A program made the position numbers and the translations under genes. Shown here in pieces: positions 12,743 to 23,734 of a stretch of DNA of 64,000 bases. The DNA comes from Larus michahellis (Eukaryota > Chordata > Aves > Charadriiformes > Laridae), in assembly GCF_964199755.1 (NCBI RefSeq), contig NC_133930.1:31053071-31117070 (forward strand), written 5' to 3'. Position 1 is the first letter of the stretch, and each line of letters opens with the position of its first letter. Under the pieces are notes generated by a model. It was given only the letters and a program-made list of their open reading frames with translations, had not been told where the DNA came from and searched no databases.

Positions 12743-13089
12743 TCAGCAGGAAGCAGAAAACCCTGTGAGAAGGAGAAACGAGATTTTGTGTCCTGAGTTT
12801 CCAGGGCCTATTATGTCAGCCTTTCCTAGTGACACTTGTGGGTTTGGAAAAATCTTGGTACCCTGCACTGAAGCCAGTGTTGGACCATTGAGCACCTGAG
12901 CCCTCCTGCTGCAATGGAGCTAGATCTTCACTCCTCCCTCAGGCATTGGATGATAGCCCTGTCGGTCACCTCACTCCTATAGCCACAATGCTGTAACTGG
13001 AAGCTCATATGGAATCAATTTTCTAACCTGTCTTCAAGGGTTTTTTTTTGGTCATTAGTACCCACAGTCCAGTCCCCATCCCTTAACTA

Positions 13090-13131
13090 TGGCCCACCTC
13101 TGGTTCTGTGTACTGCACCAGAGGTGGGCCA
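13090..13131. repeat. Perfect 15-bp inverted repeat with 12-base loop
   Basis: TGGCCCACCTCTGGT at 13090-13104 is exactly complementary to ACCAGAGGTGGGCCA at 13117-13131. The stem is GC-rich in an AT-rich neighbourhood and pairing stops at the next base. It is too short for a microRNA precursor. The sequence does not show its origin. Confidence 0.85.
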
Positions 13132-14834
13132 CATGAACATGTTTGCCTTGCAAACTTGTTAAGCATTCGGTATTGCTCTGAATCAACAAGTGTTCTTCAT
13201 TATCTGTAGCTACGCTAGTCTTGAAAACGAAACCAGGAAGAATAGTGTAAGAACTCAGGGCAAGAATCCATCCTTGTGAAAATACAGGGCAGTCTTGTGT
13301 AGACTGTATTCAATTCAGATATAAGCAGCTGTTCACTTTGAGAAATTCTATGCAGGCACACTTCATGCTGTTAAGGAAGTTTGCATTTTTTCGTCTTGGT
13401 CTTTATTGCCTCACTTTATCACATAACTCCACAACCCAGCATCTAGCCATGGATGGCATTGTGTATTGCAGTCTAGTTTAAGAAAATGGCACAGGGAGTC
13501 TAATGAGTTTATATCCCTCTATGTCTGTGCTCTCAGCTGAATCCTTGTAAAAATATTTCCCAGACATGAACCAGAAGACATTTAGGGCTCATTTAGCCAA
13601 ACGTGTCCATTTCTTTCCCAAGACATAAGGACAGAAGATGCCTTATCAACACTCCAGACGTACCTAAGAATTGGACATTTCGGCCATCATCCCGTAATTA
13701 AAGCAGAATGATTAAACCCTGGTCACTCGTTTCAGAACTGGAAGAACCACCCACAGTCTGTAGATTGATAGGGCACCGGTAGACTGTTGTTTGCATCAGC
13801 ACTGTACTTAACTATTTTGTTTTGATAAGCTTAAGCAGTGCTTTCTCCTCTTCCCTGTTTAGCAGTACTCATTTTCTGTGCTCTCTCTCCTTCTTACCCT
13901 GTTATTTTGTAATGGGAGCTGTAATCACAACCAGTAATTACATAGAGAAAATGAACTGATTATTGCTTGTCAAAAAACAAAACAAACAACCTTTCTTCAG
14001 ATAGGCATACCCTCCCTTCGTAGCCAGTTCAAGCTCTATGTCACCCCCTTTCCTGTGGATTCTCTGCCCTCTTTTCCATGCAGGCTCAGCATTCCCTTTG
14101 TTATTAAGGTGAGGCCAGGGCTTGGTGTTATTCTGGAGAGAGGGGAGGGGAGTAGTCAGCACCCTCTGCTGTGATTTCAGGACAGAAGGCTTTTTCTTCT
14201 GCTGCTCACAGCCTGGAAAGGTTCAGTCAATCTTAAACTAATAATAATTTGCTACGCTGATAATAGGATAACTGGAACCCAGTCCAAATATAAGCCATTT
14301 ATTCTTCATTTAGCTATTAAATATCTCACCTCGTACAGTCTGACAGCTTCTGCCAAACCCTAATCACTCAGTTGCTTGATTACTACCTCTTTCTGCTCTT
14401 TAGCCCCTGCGATATCTGCCAGCTATCACTGCCAGCTATCCCATCTCCACAGAACACAAGCACGGAAATCAACTCCTTCATCAGCCTAACAACATTATGC
14501 AACTGAGCTGCCTCCCTGGTTCTTCTTCTCTAATCACAGCAAGATTAATCTCTTTTTTTCCTTCAAGACCTCAACTCTCCCCACATTCACGTACATTTCT
14601 TACCCATTTTGGTTTAGCATCCCACGTCAGCTGTTTTGACAGTAATGTCAGCCTGTTTATTTCTTCCATAGTAGTTTCCCAATTCGTTCCTGTGCTGACA
14701 TCTCTCATACACACAGTCCTCAAACAATTCATGTTCAGGCTACCCATATTTCATCAGCCATCATTTAACACCACAAACCAAAGATAGAGCTATTTTGATT
14801 CAGTCATTTTGATAAATATTCTCTTAGTTGAGAA

Positions 14835-14844
14835 GTCACGTGAC
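14835..14844. promoter_or_regulatory. Perfect GTCACGTGAC palindrome (CLEAR-type E-box)
   Basis: The ten bases equal the CLEAR consensus recognised by TFEB, TFE3 and MITF. The site is in the desert between ERMP1 and the SLC16 gene, about 4.8 kb from the ERMP1 start and 8.7 kb from the transporter start. A single ten-base match can occur by chance. Confidence 0.35.
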
Positions 14845-16644
14845 CTGCCAATATTTTATCTTGGCTTACTATCTGTTTACATAATGCTCCCAGAAAGCTT
14901 TGGTCAGTAAAAAAAGGGTGTGTATGTGATAAGAGCTGGTATGTCCAGGTAGGAGGACAAGCATGATCACCACCAAGGACTGATGAATGCAGGAGGAATG
15001 GTTTCATAAGCTGTTTGTCCTTCCACTTGAGCACAGCTGACTACTAGGACATTTTGCCAGGCTCTGCATGCATTTGTGGCAGGCTCGCCTTTTACATTTG
15101 TGAAGTGTATTTAAATGAGAACTACACTCCAGAGACCTGTTTCTTATATGTACTGCATCTTATACATACTACAATAATACTCAACAGCCAATAGATAGAC
15201 ATAGTGTATCTTCTTCAAAAGCAGGCCTGTTTCAATTGAGAAATCAGTGAAGAAGTTCTCTGGTGGTGAAAGGTGAAATAACTTTGAAATCAATGGAGCT
15301 GAAACCATTTACAGCAGCAGAGAACACAGTCACTAATTTCAGTTTTGAGATCATTGAGAAAAAGGCATTTCAAAAAGCATGTATAGCCAGCTTCTGTCTA
15401 AACCATTGCCAATTTTGTTCTACAAGCCCAACAGTAAAAGCCAAGACACAGCTAACTCCTGAATGTTTAAATAATTCTTTATTACTTGATTGGACCGAAT
15501 TTAAGCATAATCTCTTCCTAATTATGAATCACTGTTACTCTCATAAGTACAGATGTTCCAGGCAGATTCTCATTTCACTTCACACCTAATATTTCTTGTA
15601 GCAGTCTACCTATGAACATATTTTGTGCTTACTCAAGCACTTAAAGTGGAAGCTAGCCCTTGGACATAGCAAAAGCTGAGCTGACAAACAAGATCTGAGC
15701 CGAAGTGACTCTTCTTGATGCCTGTTTTCTCCAATGTATGCATGGAAACCTGAAAGCTCTCTTCAGAGTATTCTAAAATGCTTAAATGCAAAACAAGAAA
15801 TAATGTAAGTAGTATTTATGGAAGTGCAGTCTACATTTTTTTTATGTCTTAAGGAGAAATGAGAGGGGCTTAGATTTAGTTTTGAAATGTAAAATGTGGA
15901 GAAAAACAATAGATGATTAGAGAGAAGTACTGTACAAAGCTGCAGGTATAGCATAAAGATTCCAAACATTGACAGAAAATTGTGAAAATAATATTTTAGC
16001 CTCATCAGATGAGCAAAAGCTGCTATGGTAGTAATTCATAATAGTAGTTCTGGATAACCCAAACTAAATGATATGACTAAAAAGTAAATGTATGTAGTAG
16101 GAAGGATTGTAGAAAGTGAACATTCAGTGTACTATCAATAAGACAATTCTGGTTTTAAGTCACAGTCATGACAGGCCGTGACAATATTCCTTTGCACATA
16201 ATCTCTAATTTTGGTGAATATAATATTAAAAAATAATCTGATGGTTTTACTGATGAACTGTTACAAAGATTATTATTTTTGTTATTGACTTGAACTTCCA
16301 TGACTAAAAAATCACACAGCACTGCAATAATAAATATTCTTCATGAATAACAAACTTGAAATTGCAAGGAAGTCTTTCCAAGACTCTTTACTACAGAGAA
16401 TCCTGTTCTTATCTCATATATTTTACCAGATACAAGAAAAACCTTCGAGGTTGTTAATCTTTAAAGGCTGCTTCTTATCTGACTGCTGGCTTTACCGTCT
16501 GATTCCTAAGTACTAACACATCTCTTGCATTTAAAATGGATACCAAACGCTCTGTGGGCCTGCAGTGGACATATAAAGAATTGTCTTTTGGTTTCCATTG
16601 AGTGGCACAGGAAAAGGACACAAGGCCAAAGTCATAAGGTACAG

Positions 16645-16735
16645 TGAGGAAAATTCAAATTAGATATTAAGGGGGAAAAATCACAAGAGTGGTACAACAC
16701 TGGCACAGGTTGTCCAGAGAAGCTTCATCTCTGCT
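16645..16735 (+). repeat. CR1 retroposon fragment
   Basis: TTAGATATTAAGGGGG...GTGGTACAACACTGGCACAGGTTGTCCAGAGAAG matches the central part of the CR1 3' region (TTAGATATTAGGAA...GGTGGTGAGACACTGGAACAGGTTGCCCAGAGAAG). Both ends are lost, and several mismatches indicate an old copy. Confidence 0.75.
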
Positions 16736-19138
16736 ATGATCAACAAAATCTGTGTGGATTGCTGTTTCTCTCCATCTGTGTTACAGCTCTAACTATGTAA
16801 GAAATGTAGTCTTGTTTGGCTTGGTCACTGTCATAGGCATATCTGGCTGGACAATATAGCCTAGTATCATCCATTTATGCACACAGAATTGCTATACAGT
16901 TTGTATTTTCCACAGTGAGGCTCCAGAAAGTAATGCAGGCCTACAGAATTGGGAGGGAAAATAAGCCTGTGAAAGAACCAGACATACCTATCCAGTCTAT
17001 ATAAATCAGAGTATAAGAAAGTGCAGCATGAAGACATCTTTCAGCTCACAGATTCCCAGGCTTCTTAGACAGAAGCTGTGCTGCAACATAGCACATAACT
17101 CATTCCAGGGTGGGGAGGAAGGAAGAAGGAAGATGTGACCAGTGTCACTGCTGACAAGTTACTCTGAAAAGTTGTCTTTAAGTCCACAATTCACTTGTTG
17201 TTCCTCATTGGCACTACTGAAGTCACCTTCCTTTACCTTGTCTATAAGGCAGAGTTTCTAGGCTCACAGCTTTATGGGGCATGTGAATATACTAATTGTG
17301 CTACGATTGCCATGTGAATTTCTCCTCTGGATTAAGCATCCCCACCTGCCAAGTTTAATTTCTGGCCACTTTTTTCTGCCTTCTGCATTGTGAAGGCACA
17401 CATGAATGAATTTCTTTAAATTGGAGGACTGCCCCTGCGTAGTGTTTTGCCCAGCTGGGTCAGTTCACTAGTCTGGTTCACTGCATAAAAGCCCTGCATG
17501 GTAGCAGGAAGCTGAAGAAGGGATGGCAGCAATTTTTCTGTCAGCAGTGCACACTGAAATACACTTCAAAAACTACCCCATAATTTTTCTTTGCCATGCT
17601 TTTGACTTCTCCAGCCCTACAAAACAGTTCTAGGGAGTCCTCCCAGGGAAAAAAAATCACAATGTCACCACACTTCAAAAACGTCCCACTTCAAAAATGC
17701 CAAAAAATACAAAATATCTTCTGTTTCTTAGTTATGCAAGTCAAATGACCAGTCCGTACATTCATACTTTCCCTTAGCACACACAAGCTACACAGATTGC
17801 TGATCAAGTCACAAGGTAAGCACACAAGCATGTAAATGAAAGGACTACAAAAAGTGACAAACTACTGCAACAACCCACCCACTGCCCCCAGCCATTACAA
17901 TAGCAGGCTCTACCCACCATGAGCTTAGCGCAAGGCAAATTGTTAGGAAACACAGAATCAGTTACAATAAACAGGCAGTGAAAGCTAGGAGACAAAAGCT
18001 TTACGAGATCCAGCAGTATATAAAGAATTTGGGTGCCTTAAGAAAAACCAAATTACGCAAAAAAGGGACTGCTCTGATATGGTGAAAGGTTCTGACCATC
18101 CATGTTGCAGGCTTGGGACCTGGAGAGCATATTCAAGCTTCTTGTCATTTCTGTAGTTGCTGAGGCTGTCTGATGCTCAGCTGTAGCAACATCTGCCCAA
18201 CAGCACACTCATAGAGAAGCCACATATGAATTTCATATTTGAACAAACATTGGCAGTAACTGCTCCAGAACACTGGGGAGTTTGATGTCGGCTGATGCTT
18301 CTGAACTTTCTGGTTGGCCCAATAGTTGAGTTCAATAAAAACTATGGACAGCAGTCCAAGTCTAGCGCAAGGACAGTGCAGGTATCTCATAAAATTTGCC
18401 AGCCTTCTCTCATTCCCTCCACCCACCCCTGATTTTGCTTTCTCTGATCTCTAATCAGGACAGAACTTTGTTTTTCTGAGTGTAGGTGGAGTCAAACAAC
18501 TTTTGAGGAGGGGAGGAGGGTATTCTTATAAAATCTGACGGCTTACACATCCTGGAAGAGACAGATTGGTTTGCTCAGATAGACTGTGCATACAAGGAAC
18601 AATGATTAAGATGACCTGGTGGTTTGCAGCACAACTCAAGAACTTACATGCAACTGGAAGGTGAAGAAAGAGCTTCAAATCCCATACAAGCCTGGGTTAC
18701 CTGAATAAGGTAATTTCTTTATGTTAGACTTTATTTTTGTTACTTGAAATGGGCTGCTTGGAGCATTCAGCCCCTTTTCTCCATGCTGATATGCTTTGTC
18801 AGTAAATTGTGTTATAGATCATATTCATTAGACTGGCTCTTACTAAAATGATGTTAATGAAGTTAGAAAGCAGAATTTTATTAAGAGGTCCTCTTGAATT
18901 TGTGTCTGAAGAGCAGCAACCAGCACAGCTCTGTTGTATTTGTGGCAGCAAATGCTGAAGCTGTGGCAGCATGAGAGCATGAGCAGAGCCAGTCTGAGTG
19001 CTAGATGAAGACCAGAAGGTGTCTGAGTGTGACAGAGGAAGTACTTGTCCCCTGGCTGTGTGCAAAGTTTCATCGTAAATTACAATTTATTTCCATTTTT
19101 TCTTTCCATCTTTCTTTTAATACAACAATTAAAACAGG

Positions 19139-19215
19139 ATATTAGTTAATCTGTTTAGTTTTAGTAGTAGTTGTAGTAGTTGTAGTAGTAATATTAGTTA
19201 ATCTGTTTAGTTTTA
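19139..19215. repeat. Exact 25-bp direct repeat flanking a GTAGTAGTT tract
   Basis: ATATTAGTTAATCTGTTTAG plus five more bases occurs at 19139-19163 and again at 19191-19215. Between the copies is a 27-base stretch of GTAGTAGTT units. This fits recent slippage or a local duplication. Confidence 0.85.
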
Positions 19216-21160
19216 TGTAGTTGATTTTGCTGAAGAGTTCCTACTTCAAGGTAGTCTAGTTGGTGGTCCTGTCCCAATATCAGCCTTTGGTAAAAGTAGT
19301 TTTGCCTTTGTGTACATCAAGTGTGTTTTTCTTCTTTTTCTTTTTTTTTTTTTTTTTTTGGTAAGTCCAAATCCAAGGTAAAGTACCATGCTTGTACTGG
19401 AAACTCAAACCAAAACCCCACCAACAAGTCACATTTCTTCATCTAAGCATGGAAAAACTTAATACTTGCCTTTTTTGTCTCCTTGGGGAACCTGTTTCTG
19501 CAAAGTGCTAAGTATCACCAACTCACAGGGAGTCCACCCAGCCTCTAAGAGAGAGAGAATACAGTTATATGGGGAGCTTTATTGTATGAGTTGCATGAAA
19601 ACAAGAAGACTAGAATTCATGGCAATGACAGTCTTCTCTTGATTCCACCACCAAGTTGTTCTGCAATGTGCAGCAAATATATTAAACACATTTTCTCTTC
19701 TGTAAAAAGCAAATTAGAACATGGAACACAAGATAACCAAGTAACGCAAGTATCAGTCTTCATAAGTTTATATGGCACCCTAAAATGCAAGCAGTCAGGC
19801 GAGCTTTATGTAATTTATTTTTATTATTGTCTGATAAACCTTAATTATTGACATGAATAAAAGCAGAAATAGCTTGGAGAACTTGTAGAGCGTGAATGGA
19901 GTAACACCCCCAGTGCCACAGAAAGTGCCTCTGTAGCTACCCAGCTGCAAAGATAAGGGTTGCACTTCTGCCTGCATGTTCTTGCTGGCAAACTTTGCCA
20001 TGAGGGGAATGATACTACCTGCAGAGCTGTCTGCTCTTGTGATGCACACACCGAGCACAGACGTCAGCAGTGTCTTTCCTAATTGAAGCCCCTGCCTCAC
20101 AAGGTGTCCATTCCAGCTGCCATGGGAAAGCCTGGATGTATGAGTCAGTGGGATACTAGGCAGAACGCTAATGCTTCCAGGCATGGCTTTCCATTCTTTG
20201 AGGGATCTTACGTGTGGCCAAGCGCAACAGAAAAGTGCAGTTTCCCTACAGGTTTTTCCTCCTTTCTTTTAAAAGGTTAGTTTCAAGGACAAGAGGAGGA
20301 AATTAAGACATTAAAACCTTACCATTTACTCTTACTCAATAGCTAAGAGCAAGAAGAGATCCTGTGTGGTTTTTCAGCTTAGTTTTTTCTCAACTACATG
20401 CTTGTAGTAAACTTTCACTTGCAAGTGAAGGAGAGAAGAAAGCAGAGCATGGACTCAGAAACAACATGCCCACCCATTGCAACATCTACGCTTTCTTCTA
20501 CTCTGTTCAGGCATTCTAGCAATTCCCTACAGTAGGTAGCTGCACTGCTTTCAAATCTGTAGGGCTCCTGGAAGATAGCTACCTCATTAGTTACTCATGC
20601 AACTGAAATAGTAATGTCATTTTAGAGTTGCATGTAACACTGTGATCATTAAAAGAGACTGGAGGCTGAATTCTGTGCTACGACATAAAAGATGTATTTG
20701 CATTCAGGAAAAAGACTATTCACTTGAGTCTTGTGAGCATAAGGGCCTGATTTATACTCGTCCTAAGGCAGAGTTTGCCTAATGAAGGTGAAGGGTGCTG
20801 GGTGGTGTCAGGAAGCAGTAGATTTTATCATGCCTGTTTTAGTCTGGGTGCTGCCTGGTAAGTAGCAGGATTTCGCCTACCTGTCTTGCGGCAGAAATCA
20901 TAATCCCTTGCCCAGGCATGTCCATGCAGAGTGCAGTAATATCAGTATCACTCTGCCTAGGCAGGCTTATTTAGCCTGACTGTTGCATCCTTTTTTATGT
21001 TCTTCAGTGCCTCAAAACAAATTATGACCATCCCACTTGATCCCAGCAAAATAAGATGACATTGCTACGGCTTGATCTAGTTTCTGTATTTTCTGTGTGT
21101 GAGCACTAATATGAGTATTAACGTTTTCACAAAATTCATGACATTTGAAAGTACTCGCTG

Positions 21161-21255
21161 CATTTGACAACTGTGAAAACAGAGGCACAGCAAGATCAAG
21201 CAACTTGCTCGAGGTCACCCGGAAGCTGTGGGAATGAAAAACAGGTTCCTTCAAT
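21161..21255 (-). repeat. Ancient MIR (CORE-SINE) fragment
   Basis: On the plus strand the run ACTGTGAAAACAGAGGCACA...AGCAACTTGCTCGAGGTCACCCGGAAGCTG follows the reverse complement of the MIR core (AAACTGAGGCACAGAGAGG...ACTTGCCCAAGGTCACACAGC). MIR elements predate the amniote split, so a diverged copy in a bird is expected. Confidence 0.65.
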
Positions 21256-22900
21256 ATAGACCTCAACCACAAGGCAACCACAAACTTCCCTCTCTTTTGG
21301 CTGAGTTTTAAGATTTTCAGCATGTTGACTGAGACCTTGTGCAACTGATTAATCTGTCTGGCTATGTCTGTCATGCAAATGTGCCCAGTGGCACATGTTA
21401 GTCCAAAGTTTGAGCCAGACACATGGCAGCAGAATGATTTTGCTCATGATTCCTACAAGGCTCTGATGGCTTCTTTCCCCAACCCTGCTGCAGTGTTTTA
21501 GGTCCTCCTGAGATCACATACCTCAGGTGGGGCAAATCACAGGACTAGTGACGGCTGCTTTGTACAGGATGGCTTCTAGTGGTATGGATTCTCTTAACCC
21601 TCATCTTTCCCAGCTGCACACAGGGAAGATAAATGTAAATATAGTACATCTTTAGCCATCTTTAGCTCACGTTCTCCCTCTTAGCTGCTTCCTCTGCCAT
21701 GTCTTTTTTGGTGTCCTGCATTTTGTACAACATACCCACTCAGAATTTAGTGTCCGTGAAGTAACAAGAAGAAAGTAGGAATGTTTCCCTCTCTCAGGCA
21801 GATCCTGTGTCCTCCGTGTACTGCGTGATTACTCCAGGTTTGTCACAAAACTTCCAAGGGGAAACATGCTTTTTCAGTTATGCTTTTAATAAGATGTGCT
21901 TGCCTTTTAATAAGATGCTTTCACAAGGAAGCATGTGCCCCATTTTGGCAGAAATGCTTTGAGGTGCTGGAGCCATGAGTGTTCGTCAATGCTCAAATAT
22001 TGAGGACCCTAGAATTCTTACACAGTGTTCCTTGCAAGTTACTCACACTCTAAAAACAGCTATATTGATTCAGGATGTTTAAGATTAAGAACAGACCAAG
22101 CATAAAGTCATACCTCCCAGTTTCTGACTACTTGCAGCTTGGAGACTTCCTGAGCCAGGGACCATTTTTAAGCATTTGGTAATCCTCCATAGTTTTGTAC
22201 GGCACAGCTTTATATAATATTTCCATGTAAAGTTTTAGTATCCATAGTATTACATGGCAGAGAGCTCCCAAGTTTCACAGTGTGCAAGTAGTGTTCAGAC
22301 GTCCCGTACCATGCCTCGGAGACCAGAGTAACACCCAGGTACATGCTGAATACCATTTTCAAGATGACACGCATCCTGTTTACACAGGGAGACCTGTTGC
22401 CACTGGAATTACTAAGAAATCATTGTCATGGTTCTGAATTAGAGCATTGCTGAGAACAACAACAAGACCTAGTATTACGTTCATACATTCCCACTCTTTA
22501 GTCAAAGTTGCAACTTCACATGGGATTTTAGAGACAAAGCACCAACAGAAAAAACAGGTTTGCAGTATTCCTGGATCTTATGCAAGGATTAAATAGACAA
22601 TCTCAATGTTGAGAGGATCTCATAGTCAATACCTTCACCTTTAATATTTTTGTTTTTAAATGTCATTTTGGTATTTGCCAAATGGAAGGTGAAATCTTTC
22701 TTTGAGAGACTGCCATTTCAGGAATGGGAAATCCACTAGGTTCAGACTTCCAGATAAGTGAAATACCTTCCGTTTAGTTCCATTTATGTCGATACACAGA
22801 AGATTGAAACTGACAGATTTCCTGCCTTTTAAGGTTAGAAATCTTTTTTTTCTACTTCTTATTCTGGCACATTAGTGGTACCACTCATAGGTGCAACTTA

Positions 22901-22940
22901 GCAAATATAATTATGCTTTGTATGCAAATATAATTATGCT
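22901..22940. repeat. 17-bp direct duplication including an octamer motif
   Basis: GCAAATATAATTATGCT occurs at 22901-22917 and 22924-22940. The second copy with its preceding bases forms ATGCAAAT, the POU-factor octamer. It lies about 600 bases upstream of the SLC16 start codon. Confidence 0.7.
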
Positions 22941-23532
22941 ACACGCGGTCATGACAAGAGGCTGGTGGGTACAAACAACTGCCTTGATGCTTTTGAAGTT
23001 CATGAAGTTTATTGCAGTGCCCAGAGAATGTTAGAAACTATGGTATCCTGTCAGGCATTTAATTTTCTAATTATTTACTATAATGTATTTGTTTGGAAAG
23101 TGTGTGGGATAAGGTTCTTGAAGTTACTAGAATGGGTAGGATCCTGGGCCTGTCATTGAAAATCTTAGTGTCTGCGTCATCTCTTTTCCCATCATTTTCT
23201 CTCCTATTTCCACATCCGCATGCTTCTTTTTTCTACCCTTGTTACCTGAATATTTTTCTTTTCTTCATTTTTTTACTTTCTTTGTTTTACGTTGTACTCT
23301 GCCTTCTGTCTCCTGGGGCATCTGTTTCCCAGGTAATATTTTCAATCAAACCACTGAAATGCATATTATATTTTCACTTGGTAATTACTTGCATAAGCTA
23401 TTCCTAGAATCTTTTAATTAATTTCATTAACACTGGGCCTTCTACTAATTTGCAGATCTGTTAAAAATCCTCACCACCATCCCTACCAGCCCAGAAAAAA
23501 ACAATTGAGAGAAGATCTGAGAATTAGAAAAG

Positions 23533-23734
23533 ATGCGGGCCAAAGACAGCAATCCACCAGATGGTGGCTATGGATGGGTTGTAGTGGTGTCAGCCTTCAT
23601 GGTGATGGGCCTCACTGCTGCCGTCCTCAAGACTTTTGGTCTGTTCTTTGTCGAAATCCAGCAGCACTTTGATGAACTTGCAAGCACCACTTCCTGGATC
23701 ACATCAGTAACTATTGCCATCTTTCATTTAGGAG
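23533..23734 (+). CDS. SLC16-family carrier, coding exon 1
   Basis: This exon holds the start codon, the DGGYGW signature and helix 1 with Lys33. The donor is GTAGGT and the exon ends in phase 1. An acceptor TTTGCAG at 23449-23455 suggests the ATG sits in the second exon of the mRNA, with about 77 bases of 5' UTR in this exon and an unseen untranslated exon upstream. Confidence 0.93.

Larger units (their letters stand above)
10501..23455. other. Intergenic interval between ERMP1 and the SLC16-family gene
   Basis: About 13 kb holds no gene I can recognise. It contains a perfect hairpin near 13.1 kb, a GTCACGTGAC palindrome near 14.84 kb, a CR1 fragment near 16.7 kb, a short duplicated segment near 19.17 kb and a MIR fragment near 21.2 kb. 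A minus-strand open frame with one predicted membrane helix at 12425-12742 is described as a finding. Untranslated first exons of the SLC16 gene may lie towards the right end. Confidence 0.7.

Noticed and set aside
21012-21422. 136-codon minus-strand open frame
   Set aside because: It runs through a MIR fragment and has no recognisable domain or splice partners.
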